Source: Symsagittifera roscoffensis
Lineage: Eukaryota; Xenacoelomorpha; Acoela; Convolutidae
Direction of reading: 5' to 3'
Assembly (NCBI RefSeq): GCF_963678635.1
Contig: NC_087067.1
Location: 9,779,716 to 9,843,715 of the forward strand
DNA: 64,000 nt
The notes under the pieces are model-generated. The model searched no databases. It saw nothing but the letters and a program-made list of their open reading frames with translations, and was not told the DNA's origin. Each line of letters opens with the position of its first letter. The stretch's first letter is position 1. A program made the position numbers and the translations under genes. This document shows, piece after piece, positions 1 through 10,274 of this stretch.

Positions 1-105
1 CGCGATAAGTGTCCCACATTGGTCAATTTAGCTGTCTTCAAACCCCCAAAATTTCACAAAAAATGGTAACATGTGAAATATTTTTTGAGACTGAGAACTT
101 GACAG

Positions 106-109
106 CAAT
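106..109. repeat. Left target-site duplication (CAAT) of element 1
   Basis: CAAT directly precedes the 5' LTR and occurs again directly after the 3' LTR (17957-17960). A 4 bp duplication fits Ty3/gypsy integrases. It shows that both element ends are intact and belong to one insertion event. Confidence 0.88.
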
Positions 110-519
110 TGGAACCTGATCTAAACTATATTTTATGATTGGATAAATTAGATATTTTACCACTGTAAAGTATTTATTATTAACCAATCATGATCCATCT
201 AACTAACAACCCACTTATTTGTAAGTGCTGAAATTACTTGTAATTTCAGCAACAGAGAGATTTGAATTTAACTTAGAAATTAGTTGTCTCTCCGAGAGAA
301 CTTCAGCAGCCGCAACAAACCAGTATACCCTAGATCTATTGAACCTAGCAGAGACTAGTTAAACACCCTGAGACTAGTAAGTATAAGAGTAAGATTAGGA
401 TCGGTATTAGACTAAGAAGTTGCACGAATCTATCCGGCCGAAAATAAGATAGCGTGACGAGCAGACGGTGTACCCTATCCGAAATTACTCTATGAGTTAA
501 CCACATCGGTCCTAACTCA
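110..519 (+). repeat. 5' LTR of element 1
   Basis: 410 bp, starting TGGAACC and ending CTAACTCA, so it has canonical TG...CA ends. It matches 17547-17956 at all positions except 177 (T here, A at 17614). It contains a perfect short hairpin (227-250). A 62-codon open frame on the minus strand of the LTR is treated as chance. Confidence 0.96.
227..250. promoter_or_regulatory. Perfect 11 bp hairpin inside the LTR
   Basis: GCTGAAATTAC and its exact reverse complement GTAATTTCAGC are separated by TT. The same hairpin is at 17664-17687 in the 3' LTR. Role unknown; an RNA structure near R (processing, packaging or dimerisation) or a palindromic factor site are possibilities. The fold is seen in sequence; any function is inference. 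Confidence 0.5.
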
Positions 520-521
520 TC

Positions 522-531
522 TGGTGCGACC
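522..531 (+). other. Candidate primer-binding site of element 1
   Basis: TGGTGCGACC begins 2 nt after the LTR end. It starts with TGG, as expected for the complement of a tRNA 3' CCA end, and implies a tRNA ending GGUCGCACCA. I could not match this to a specific tRNA from memory. Confidence 0.55.
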
Positions 532-609
532 ATAAGTCTCGAATAGACCTTAATAGCTTAGATTCAACCAAAAAAAAATATATTAGAATTTAGACAAAAC
601 ATTTTTAAA

Positions 610-843
610 ATGTTATACGACGATAATTTAATTGGAATGTCTCTACGACTCAATAGATCAGAGCCGATATTCCGAACGATAGCAGAACTACCCGGAATCG
701 CAAGAAGACCTCGAACAAGAGACGACATACGACAAAGTAGAAACTTACCATATAGTTATATGATTGTACGGCAAAAGCCAACACTAACTTTTATATTTAG
801 AATCTTATTAGCAATGAATTTAGATTTTCATTTGCAAACATAA
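610..843 (+). CDS. Small leader ORF (77 aa) downstream of the 5' LTR
   Basis: ATG-initiated ORF 90 bp after the LTR. The product is Arg/Asp/Ile-rich with no recognised domain. Codon texture (acidic and basic residues well mixed, no low-complexity run) makes it look more coding-like than the noncoding leader after it. It could be an upstream ORF, a first exon spliced onto gag, or chance. No homology is claimed. Confidence 0.25.
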   Translation: MLYDDNLIGMSLRLNRSEPIFRTIAELPGIARRPRTRDDIRQSRNLPYSYMIVRQKPTLTFIFRILLAMNLDFHLQT

Positions 844-1826
844 AATTTTGAAGTCAAAACTTCATGATCATTACAGGCGTTAAATAAAATTATTAATATA
901 CAATAACGATTAATAAAAAGATCTCAGATCGTTTTCTTAAATTCTGCAGTCTTATATAAAACATGTTTGGAAAATATTTATTGAAAATAAAAACAAAAAT
1001 TAGTAGAATGACAATAAATTGTTAGTAACCATAAAATCATTTGTTGTCCCAGCTTCATCCCCTAAACATAACAGCAATCATAAGCTCACTAATATCATTA
1101 AAAAACTAAATCTTTTTCTTAAATAAATTTAAACCATTTTAAACTTAAATTCACTTAATTTTAAAATCAGATCATCAAGACTTATCCTTGGATCTTAATT
1201 AATTTTCTATTTCACTAAACTTAAAACTTGATCATTAGGCCAATCCTTGGATCAAAAAGAACAATTTTGTTCTTCCCTACCAACTTAGCAAGTGTCTAAC
1301 GACCTCAAACGTCGATTCACTATCCAACCCTTCCAAAAAACCCAAGACTAATAGAAATTTTTCAACAAAACTAACCATTCAAATTAGGATAAACAGTGAA
1401 GAACTTCGGTTACTCATCTTTCACTTGAACCCTCCTCTTACCAGACCCAGGATAAATCTTAGACTTAGTAAGTTTAAAAATAGTATCTAATGAACTACTC
1501 GCGTTCTAATTATACCTGAACCTTGTGGATCGATTTACTATTCTCCAACCCTTGAACACAATCACTACCCCTAAGTAAGATTAAGTAAGTTAGCACCTTA
1601 GCTTATACTAGCCACGAGAAAGTAAAAAATCATTCTTCGGAATCGATATACTTTTCTCTCCAACCCTGAACAAAAAGACCCAGGTTAGGCTAACCAAAAA
1701 ATCGTAAGGACTAACAGTTTAAGAAAAGTAGACATCATCTAACAACTTTTTGCATCCCTCATCCTAAACCTTATGTCATTCAAAAATCTAGGAAATAAAC
1801 AAACAATCGTTTTACATAATTGTTAA
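844..1826 (+). other. Leader region of element 1 without convincing ORF
   Basis: About 1 kb of A/T-rich sequence between the small leader ORF and the first gag-like reading frame. I see no domain, RNA gene or repeat. A 5' untranslated region or an intron are both possible. Confidence 0.5.
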
Positions 1827-2240
1827 ATAGATAACAAAAAATACGATCTTGTAATCACACCTCATACACAAACAGTTGGATATATTAGAACAAAACGACT
1901 AACAATTAAAAGAAAAATCATAAACAAACAAAGACAAATCACACAAAAAAGATTTTCAAAAAATAGAAACGCATTTTCAGAATCAGAAGCCAGCAATTTA
2001 GATGAACTCTATAAATTAAAAGAATCGATTGACAAAAATTGTCCTATCCACGATCAATTATATTTTTCCGACTCAGAAACAACTTCAAATTCATCAAAAA
2101 GAGGAAAAAGAAGAATAAAAAAACAATTTAAACACAAACCAGTACACTTGTATAATTGGAATCAACCAATTAGGCACATCGATAGTTATATATTAACAGT
2201 CATTAAACGAAAAAATGAGCCACAGCCACACTCAAAGTGA
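1827..2240 (+). pseudogene. ATG-less open frame, probable gag N-terminal part
   Basis: Open for 137 codons with no in-frame ATG, ending at TGA 2238. It encodes a strongly basic Lys/Arg/Gln stretch, then an acidic Ser/Asp/Glu stretch, then another basic stretch, which looks coding. It is in the same phase as the main gag frame that reopens at 2613. The next ORF begins at ATG 2215 in another phase, so either a frameshift mutation lies near 2215-2240 or this is an exon joined by splicing. Confidence 0.4.
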
Positions 2241-2868
2241 CGAAAGTCCAGATGACGAAGAAGTTTACCCCTTCCTCGTAGATGCACCCAATGATAGAGG
2301 GCAGCATATATTTTGCAAGAATTTACTCCTAAATTTGTTTGAACCCGGAATCAGTCCATGCAAAGCAGAATTCCCAGATGTAAAAATCAAAAGACAAATT
2401 ATTGAACATTATCTGAAAAATATATGTAATTTAACACAACAATACGGAATCTACACCATAGAATTCAGCACACCAAATCCGAATCATCGCAAATATGTCA
2501 TTCAAACTAATTCACATCCCCCACAGGATCGCAGTGAAAATTACCCATTTTTTCAACAAAATAAAAATAAAAAGCAAGCACCTCATCATACGGATTACTT
2601 ATCATCTGATGACGATTATTTACAACCAGATATTTTTGCACCGTATATCGCGGACAAGGAGCACAAAAACCTTATACATATAATAGAATCTTTTCTCAAA
2701 ATCCAACAGAAACACGAAATCAACAACCAATACAAATGCAAAATTCAACTAATACACAATCTTTTCAACCAATTCAACCACAAAATCCAACGATCACACA
2801 CTCGTACCAACCAACTCAAATGCAAAACGAAATACCACTCCCATATTATCTTCAACAACACGAAATAA
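2215..2868 (+). pseudogene. gag: gag, N-terminal segment (frame 1)
   Basis: 217-codon ORF starting MSHSHTQSDESPDDEE. The first ~145 codons read as a normal mixed-composition protein. Beyond about 2640-2670 the sensible protein, a Gln/Asn/Pro-rich Gag stretch, continues in the frame that is open from 2613, so the 3' part of this ORF is out of phase. A one-base indel between 2613 and about 2700 explains this. The role, structural Gag, is inferred from position upstream of the capsid-like segment. Confidence 0.5.
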
Positions 2869-3755
2869 CAAAGAATCAACTTTCAAATTTTTCACAAATG
2901 CCAAATGCCGCAGAATCACTACAAATGACAATGAATCCATACCTTATGGGTGGATCATCAATAACATCAAATAAACCACTAATGGTTTTCACAGGAACAG
3001 ATCCTGAATATTCTGTAGAAGATTATTTAAATGCAGTAACAGCAAATTTAATTTTAATTATAGGACCTGAACCAATTAATACACCATTACATCAAAATTG
3101 GATACATCGACGCACAGCGTTGATACAAACAACCTTAGATGGCGCAGCCCAAAAAAGGTTTTCAGTATTACCTATAGAAATAAAATCAGATTGGAAAAGA
3201 TTTACACAAGAATTTTCAAAAATGTTTGACTCCGAAAGAAATAAACAACACCAAAGAGTTTTATGTAATGAAATTCGCAGATTACCAAATGAAACCATCA
3301 AACAATTAGCAGTACGCATCGAAACACTAGTTCGAAAAGCATATTCATTAAATACACATGACTATAAAAACACAAAAATGACAGAAATTTTAATGATGAC
3401 CTTAACACCTCAATTAAGGAAAATAGCAATAAATAAGAAAGCATCTCATCCTTCCTCAATTCGAGAGCCAGATTTAGATTTTCGAAAACTAGTAGACAAA
3501 CTAGAACCAGCGGAAATTACAATGAAACTCGAAGAAACAAAAAATCTAAAACTACAGTATGTTAATCGAATCGAAACAAATACTACGCAGATCAGTAACA
3601 TACAGGAATCAGATACAGATCTAGTTGAAAAAATCACTGAAATACTAAATATTTATGAAAAACACCCAAATTTTAAAGGTAAACCATCTTTCAAAAAATG
3701 GTGTAATTATTGCCGACGATACGGACATAGTATCTCTGAATGTAGACAAAAATAA
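2736..3755 (+). pseudogene. gag: gag, capsid and nucleocapsid part, ending in CCHC zinc knuckle
   Basis: 339 codons, with the frame open from 2613. A Gln/Asn/Pro-rich N-terminal part is followed by a helical region typical of gypsy Gag capsids (ITSNKPLMVFTGTDPEYS, then DWKRFTQEFSKMF). It ends in a CX2CX4HX4C knuckle (CNYCRRYGHSISEC) five residues from the stop. Gag packages genomic RNA; the knuckle binds nucleic acid. The stop is UAA at 3753, followed by CAA, and the downstream frame is in the same phase and stays open to 5921. It may therefore be a genuine gag terminator with readthrough rather than damage. Confidence 0.85.
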
Positions 3756-3815
3756 CAAGATAACCAGAACAAACCTCAAAAACATAGAGAACCAAACAAA
3801 TCATTCTATCAATAT

Positions 3816-5921
3816 ATGAAGAAAGATCAAAATTTACCAAACAAAAACATATACAGTAACAACAGTTCAGGAAAACCACTTCCGAACAACACCAGTTACA
3901 CAAGGAATCAATCACCATATAACTCAAGTTATAGAGGAAGATCACCAGAACGAAGAAATACACAGAATTATTCACAAAATAATTATAATCGATCAAATAG
4001 TCGAAAGAACTATTCACGATCAAATTCCAATGCAACACAATTTGTTTCTAGATCCAGTTCCCAATCAAACCCAAGGAATAAACACTATTCCAATAGTCAA
4101 TCACGAAACTCATCATATAACAGAAACAGAAACTATTCACATAATAGAAATAGAAGTTATTCGAACAATCGAAATCAGAATTACCCGAACAACCGATCAA
4201 GAAATAACTCATATAACAGATCAAACTATCACTCATATAACAGATCAAACTATCACAGATCAAATAATAATTATCAAAACAGATCGCGGAATAATTCACA
4301 AAATCGAAATTCAAGTTATAATAATCGATATAGAAATTATTCTCAATCACCACATAGAAATAATAACCATTATGATAATTCTAAACATCGACACAGAGAT
4401 AGTACACCAAAACATCAGAGACAAATTAATCAAGTACAATCAAATGAAGAAACAACATCAGACCCCCCAGGAATTGATGACACAGGAAATAACGAACTAC
4501 AATTAAATCAAATAAACTGTGAATCATCAGACACAGAAAGTGATACAGAAAATACCATTTCCATCAATATGATAGCAGTCAAAAACGACTACGAACCTTT
4601 TATATATGAACAACCTTTTACATCACACATATATGAAAATCAGTTGGAACTTCTTCACAATTATTACATTGAACCCATCAATTCTACACAAACTGCACAA
4701 GACATAAACGAAATTAACACGGTAAGTAAACCCAACGAAAATGACAAAATAAAAAGCTTAAATACGAATCACATTTACCAAAATATACAAAAAGAACAAC
4801 CCAAAGAAAAAATTTGGACAATACCATTTCTTTTAGAAAGCCCAAGAAACAAGGAATTTCAACCACCAGACCTTGAAATTGATTTTTTAATTGATTCAGG
4901 AGCAGAATCAAACATAATTAACATTCCCACATGGAATGAAATCAAAATATTACACCCAAAATTAACGCCTCTTGCAACCTCTAGTAAACTAGCAACAGCA
5001 CAAGGATCAACACTAATAAATTATGGAACAGTTCAATTATTCCTTCTTCCCACAAGAACAATGGAACAAAACAAAATTCTAAACAAACCATTTAAACAGA
5101 TATTTCATATCACGGATATTAAACACAATATCATTGGCATACCATTTATCTCGAAATATATACCAACAATCAACATATTGATTAGTAAAATACTAATCAA
5201 AGATAAATATACAAAAACAAAAAATGCAGCTCTAACATTTTTTCAAAGATTAAATAAACAACCACCATTCATTTCAAAATTTTACCCAATTTATAACCAA
5301 AAACGGAAACACCTAAAACCACTATCAGGAGATATATATAACTTTTCAATAAAACAAGTTCACCAATATGATAAAAATCAAAATAAACAACAACTCTTTA
5401 TGTCAGACTTTGAATTCAAACCTATCAATAAGTTTTTCAAAATCACGATCTCATCGATAAAATATTTGAAAAATACGAATTCAGACACCATTTCGTTGCA
5501 TATATACAACAATACACCATACAAAGTAACATTACCCTTAGGACTTTTAGGATATTGCGAAACAAACGCTACAATATCACCCATACATGAAAAAGCATAC
5601 CGCGTAAATAATATACTCCAAGTATTAGATATTTGTCAATCCACAATTCTTAACGAAGAAATATCCATCAATAATATAATAAGTAATGAAAAAAAAAATA
5701 CAGACTATTTCACAAAAACCCCATATTTCAAACCTATATTCAACATAACCAACTATACAGAACATCAACAAAAGTTTTTAACAATGTTTAACTTCCAACA
5801 CTCAAAAATAACACAAGACGAATTTGATAAGTTAGCTAAACAGCTAATAAAATATTCATCAGTCTATGCAACATCAAAATTTGATGTTGGAAAAATCAGT
5901 TCATCTCCCGTTAAAACCTGA
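3816..5921 (+). pseudogene. Asn/Ser/Arg-repeat segment plus aspartic protease (gag-pro)
   Basis: 701 codons from the first ATG; the frame is continuous with gag across TAA 3753. Residues ~15-200 are a low-complexity array of SYNR, RNYS and NRSN units, like an RNA-binding RS/RGG tail. An acidic Thr/Ser/Glu linker follows, then a retropepsin-type active site IDSGAES (D near residue 360) with a downstream IIGIPFISKY flap/core motif. The protease would cleave the Gag-Pol polyprotein. The remaining C-terminal part leads into RT, but the phase changes between about 5890 and 5912, so the pro-RT junction needs a frameshift in this copy. Confidence 0.8.
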
Positions 5922-6735
5922 CGCAGTATTCAAGAAACAAAGAGCTAGTAAAGTACCAATTCATTTACACGACAAAGTAAATAGATTACTTGATATTTTA
6001 GAACAATACAAAATTATCTCACCGGTAAACAAAGAAGAACAACCAAAAGGTAACACATTTATTAACCCTGTTATTATCCTAGCAAAAGGAGAATCATTAA
6101 AAATAGTTTTAGACGCTAGATATCTCAATTCACTAATAGACGGATCAAAATGCAATTGGCCTATTGAACCAATACAAGTTATTTTAACAAAAATAAACGG
6201 AAAATACTTTACAACCGCAGACATGAATAGTGCATACAATCAAATGCCACTAGATGAACAATCACGACGTTTAACACAATTTGTTATTGGAAATCAACAA
6301 TACGAATTCAACCGCCTATTCTATGGAATATCCATAGGACCAGCAGCATTTTCAGCTTTTATGAGCAAAATTTTTAGACCACTAATACTTAAGAAAAACG
6401 CAATCACCTACTTAGACGATGTTTTTATGCAATCACAGACAAAAGAAGAAATGTTTACAGTTTTAGAACACTATCATAAAATACTTCAGAACGAAAATCT
6501 GAAGGCCTCCCCCGACAAATCTCACTTCTTCTTAACAAGAGTTAAATTTTTAGGACATAACATAGAAAGAAACACAATCACTCCATTGAAATCACGCATT
6601 GATGCTATTCAAAAACTTCAACCACCAACAAACAAAAAGAAAATCCAAGAATTCCTTGGAATGTTAAACTTCTTAAGCAAATACGTTTATAAAATGCAAA
6701 TATATTTAATTAAATATATTATATTTAAAATATAA
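5866..6735 (+). pseudogene. pol: Reverse transcriptase, truncated by AT insertion
   Basis: 289 codons. RT fingers/palm: motif A TADMNSAYNQ (catalytic D near residue 119), motif B region FYGISIGPAAFSAFMS, and motif C YLDDVFM (residues 182-188), followed by a thumb-like end (KIQEFLGMLNFLSKYVY). Both catalytic Asp of YxDD are present. The frame is lost after about 6690, where an AT-only segment containing a perfect palindrome interrupts the thumb/connection. The homologous protein resumes in another phase at about 6740. The upstream junction with protease is also out of phase. Confidence 0.9.
6699..6720. repeat. 22 bp perfect AT palindrome inside pol
   Basis: All 22 bases are A or T and the segment equals its own reverse complement; the centre is TTAATTAA-like. 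It sits within a roughly 40 bp AT-only stretch (6699-6738) exactly where the RT reading frame breaks off, so it looks like a small insertion. Confidence 0.75.
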
Positions 6736-6739
6736 TATC

Positions 6740-7156
6740 CTAAGGCAACAAAATAATTTTGAATGGAATACTGAACATCAAACACGACTTGAAGAAGTTA
6801 AAAAACTTTTAACTGAACAAATTTCAAACACAATTCCAGACCCAAATCAACCATTCTATGCAATGTGCGATGCTTCCAATTTTGGCATCGGCGCAGCATT
6901 ATTACAATCAAACAACGGTACAAATAAAATGAACCTTATATCCGCAAATTCCCGATTATTCACTCAAGCAGAGCTACGACTCTCAACTCTAATGAGAGAA
7001 TGTACAGCTATCATTTATACACTTACAGAATATGAATTTCTAATACTTGGATGAAAACATCCAACAGTCCTATTCACAGATCATAAACCAATCATTTTTC
7101 TCTTTACACAGAAGTCAAATCCAAATCACCGAGTTTATAGATTTCAATTAATACTA
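6740..7156 (+). pseudogene. pol: RNase H domain with internal TGA
   Basis: The frame reopens after the AT insertion and shows the gypsy RNase H signature: FYAMCDASNFGIGAALLQ (first catalytic D), TLMRECTAI (E) and LFTDHKP (D). RNase H removes the RNA strand of the RNA:DNA hybrid. TGA at 7052-7054 interrupts it directly before KHPTVLFTDHKP. The same frame then continues without a break into the integrase ORF at 7157. Confidence 0.85.
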
Positions 7157-9454
7157 ATGAAATTTCCAAACTTACATATAGTTTGGACAGCAGGAAAAAA
7201 TCTCGCATTATCAGATACATTAAGCCGAAATACACCACCTGAATTACTTACACGAAAAACTACAGTTGAAATACCAAAAAATATAAAACTTTACCTTGCA
7301 AAAGATGAAACATCACCCCGATTAGAATGCAAATATGCAGTAAAAACTGACATTGAACATTCACAAATAAATAATCTCCAACACTTCCCACTTTACTTAG
7401 ATTGCCAAGATCACCACTACGAAGTTGATATACTTGGAACATCAACTTTCAAACCAATTCCATACTCGCAATGGATAACAAATAACACCCAACAAAAACG
7501 AGTAAAACAACACTCGCATAAAAAAGATCTTTTTCCATTAATTGAAAACGAAAATTTCACCGATAAAATAAATTTATCAGGACCACAAACGAATGATTCA
7601 AAATACACAATAAATCAAGTTTTCAACCTCCATGACCCACTTGACACAATTCCTTTATCCAAATTAGAAATTGAAAACATTTTTCTCCCTTCGACAGAAA
7701 AAATTACAATTAATACCTTGAAACAATATCAAAATCTTGACCCAGTAATTCGACAACTAAAATCATGGCACAAATACAAAACTAAACCCGTAAAGGCAGA
7801 TACCACAATTTTAGGAAATAAAACACTCCTCCGATATTTTCGAAAATTTAATAGTACAACAATTAATGAAAACACAGACCTTCTAGAATATCAATTAAAT
7901 GAATCTACAGTTCCCTGTCTCCCTTTAAGTATGATTCTCATAGCTTTTAACATTTCACATACACAAAACATTAAAGGACACTCTGGATCAGAGAAAACAT
8001 ATTCAAATTTTATACAAAATTTTTATTTCCCAAATGCACCAATTTGGATAAAAGTACTATGCAATGATTGTATAGTATGTCAGCTAAATAAACCTTACCC
8101 AAATCAAAAACAAGTAGCACAAAAACAAGATTTTAAAGGACACAGTTTATATTTTAACCACCGTATATCATTTGACACAAAAGGACCAATTTCACCATCC
8201 TCTGAAGGAAATTCATACATTATGGTAATTGTTGACGCTTTTACACACTATGTAGCACTCAACCCAGTACCACATTGTAACGCTTACTATGCTTACACAA
8301 CACTTTACGAACACTGGATAGCCAAGTTCGGATTACCCGAAATTCTAGTTACAGACAACGGTACAGAATTCATAAATAATGAAATCATCACACTATGTCA
8401 TTTATACAACATTAAGCACAAACCACGTACATCTCATGCACCTTGGACTAACGGTTTAGTCGAAGGTATGAACCGTTCACTACAAGAATATCTTAGATGT
8501 ATCATAAACGGAAATGATACAAGATACACCGAATGGTCAGCAGATGTAAAACTATTTCCCTTAGCATATAATTCACAAATCACGACAACTCTAGGAATGT
8601 CACCATATGAAATGGTTTTTAATCAAAAGCCACGTAAACCAATTATGTTTACAGCAAACTCTCATAAAAATGCACAAGGTCATTGTCAACCGAATAAAGA
8701 CTCAATTTGTTATAACCTACCTTTACACACACATGATGAAGATCATTTTCATCACCCACAAATCCTAAAATTAGCCTCCGGTACACATATCGAATGGATT
8801 TTAAATAGAGATAAAAAACACAACGAAATTTATCAAAAAGTAACAAAAAAATTGCTACAAAGACAAAACATTAACGAACAAATCAATTCACGTTTTACAC
8901 CAGCCTCCGATTTAAAAATTGGAACCTTTGTCTTAATACCAAATTTTAATACACAAAAAGGAATTTCTAAAAAATTACAATCCCTTCGTAAAGGACCATA
9001 CCAAATAATCGCCAAACCCACCGACGTAAACTATAAAATCACCGATTCAGACCAAAAAGAAATTGTTCAACATAGAAACAATCTATTGCCTTACTACCCA
9101 AAAGAATACGCACTACGCGAACTAACTCAATTATATTCTTTCACAGGTTTAAAAGTTATTCAAAATCACCTACATACGGAAAACGAAATAAATAAACAAA
9201 ACGACATTCACCTTGAAAAACAAAATAGAAAACAAACTACAACCAAAAACAATACAAAAAAGCTAGATCAAATTATACCTCAAAAAGAAAGGAAAAATAG
9301 AAAAATGATAGAAAAAATTGTACCCCAAGAACAAGTCGAGAAGTCAGAACATAGAGAGTCATCACAAATTAGAAATCAACCACGTAAAAACTATAAAACA
9401 TTCATCCCACAATCTAAAATATTAAAGAAAGTTGAATTTCAAAAACAGCTTTAA
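7157..9454 (+). CDS. pol: Integrase, with end of RNase H region at N-terminus
   Basis: 765 codons. The start carries the RNase H/integrase tether (WTAGKNLALSDTLSRN). The zinc-binding part shows SHTQNIKGH and CIVC (C305, C308). The catalytic core has D340 (FDTKGP), D400 (VTDNGTEF) and E436 (GLVEGMN), spacing D-x59-D-x35-E, the D,D35E pattern. A GPY motif (LRKGPYQII, near residue 613) marks the C-terminal module. A Lys/Gln-rich tail ends the protein. The domain itself appears undamaged and its catalytic triad is complete. The ORF has its own ATG only by chance; it is the 3' part of pol. Confidence 0.93.
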   Translation: MKFPNLHIVWTAGKNLALSDTLSRNTPPELLTRKTTVEIPKNIKLYLAKDETSPRLECKYAVKTDIEHSQINNLQHFPLYLDCQDHHYEVDILGTSTFKPIPYSQWITNNTQQKRVKQHSHKKDLFPLIENENFTDKINLSGPQTNDSKYTINQVFNLHDPLDTIPLSKLEIENIFLPSTEKITINTLKQYQNLDPVIRQLKSWHKYKTKPVKADTTILGNKTLLRYFRKFNSTTINENTDLLEYQLNESTVPCLPLSMILIAFNISHTQNIKGHSGSEKTYSNFIQNFYFPNAPIWIKVLCNDCIVCQLNKPYPNQKQVAQKQDFKGHSLYFNHRISFDTKGPISPSSEGNSYIMVIVDAFTHYVALNPVPHCNAYYAYTTLYEHWIAKFGLPEILVTDNGTEFINNEIITLCHLYNIKHKPRTSHAPWTNGLVEGMNRSLQEYLRCIINGNDTRYTEWSADVKLFPLAYNSQITTTLGMSPYEMVFNQKPRKPIMFTANSHKNAQGHCQPNKDSICYNLPLHTHDEDHFHHPQILKLASGTHIEWILNRDKKHNEIYQKVTKKLLQRQNINEQINSRFTPASDLKIGTFVLIPNFNTQKGISKKLQSLRKGPYQIIAKPTDVNYKITDSDQKEIVQHRNNLLPYYPKEYALRELTQLYSFTGLKVIQNHLHTENEINKQNDIHLEKQNRKQTTTKNNTKKLDQIIPQKERKNRKMIEKIVPQEQVEKSEHRESSQIRNQPRKNYKTFIPQSKILKKVEFQKQL

Positions 9455-10274
9455 TTTTAAAATAAATAATTTTTGCACCTCTGAAACATTTTGAGCTTTC
9501 ATTTTTCAAAATAACATGCTGACAATCACACAACAAATTTAGTTCAAAATTAGCCAATAGGATTCATCCAATCCGTCAACTTCTCTAAATCTAACACAAA
9601 CCAATTAGACGAAAGATATTACACTTCAGGCATATCTATAACTATAACTTTACAACCTCCAGGTCAAAAATAAGCAAGCTTCTCAAACTTGACAACTAAA
9701 ACAAATACCACCATAATATCATAACCCTCCCTTATCTAAAAACGCAAAGATCAACAATATTTTCCCAACTCAGACCTGTAAAACCCTCCAACCAAAAATC
9801 ACAAATTAGCCTAAAGTAAAAAAGAACCATTATCATATAGCCTAAAGTACAAAGTTCTCAAAAATACCCCAGATCATCTGGCAAATAAAAATAAAGCAAA
9901 GAAGATCTCTCGAACACCATAAAATTAGCCCCCAACAACTTTTCACAAAACTCAACCCACTTGTCAAAAAATCAATAAATAACTCGACCACACTTGAAAA
10001 TCGCCCCAAACAACAAAAAATAATCGACCAAGAAATCATTTCTTAAATGCTCTTCTCCCGATCAGTCAACATAATTCTCAACATTCTAAAAAACTTTTTA
10101 ACAATATTTAAAACATTATTCATATTTTTTTTTGATACTTTTGAAGCTTTTGTATTAATCTTAATCATTTTTTGTAATATTTTTTAAATTTTCTATTCCC
10201 TATTTGAAATATACTTCCAACTTTCCAAAGCCATTGACCATATACACAGGTACGAAAACCCAAAATCTATTTAA
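9455..10274 (+). other. Noncoding spacer between pol and ORF A
   Basis: 820 bp with no plausible ORF on either strand (a 65-codon minus-strand frame is low-complexity). It ends in a T-rich stretch (10081-10200). It could contain a splice acceptor for the 3' genes, but none could be fixed by eye. Confidence 0.45.

Noticed and set aside
345..533. 62-codon minus-strand frame in the 5' LTR (and its 78-codon counterpart at 17782-18018)
   Set aside because: Lies within the LTR on the opposite strand, hydrophobic by chance, and the two copies diverge as soon as the LTR ends.
4030..4506. 158-codon frame with Thr/Ile/His repeats
   Set aside because: Out-of-phase reading of the Asn/Ser/Arg repeat array in the gag-pro ORF; its periodicity is explained by that array.
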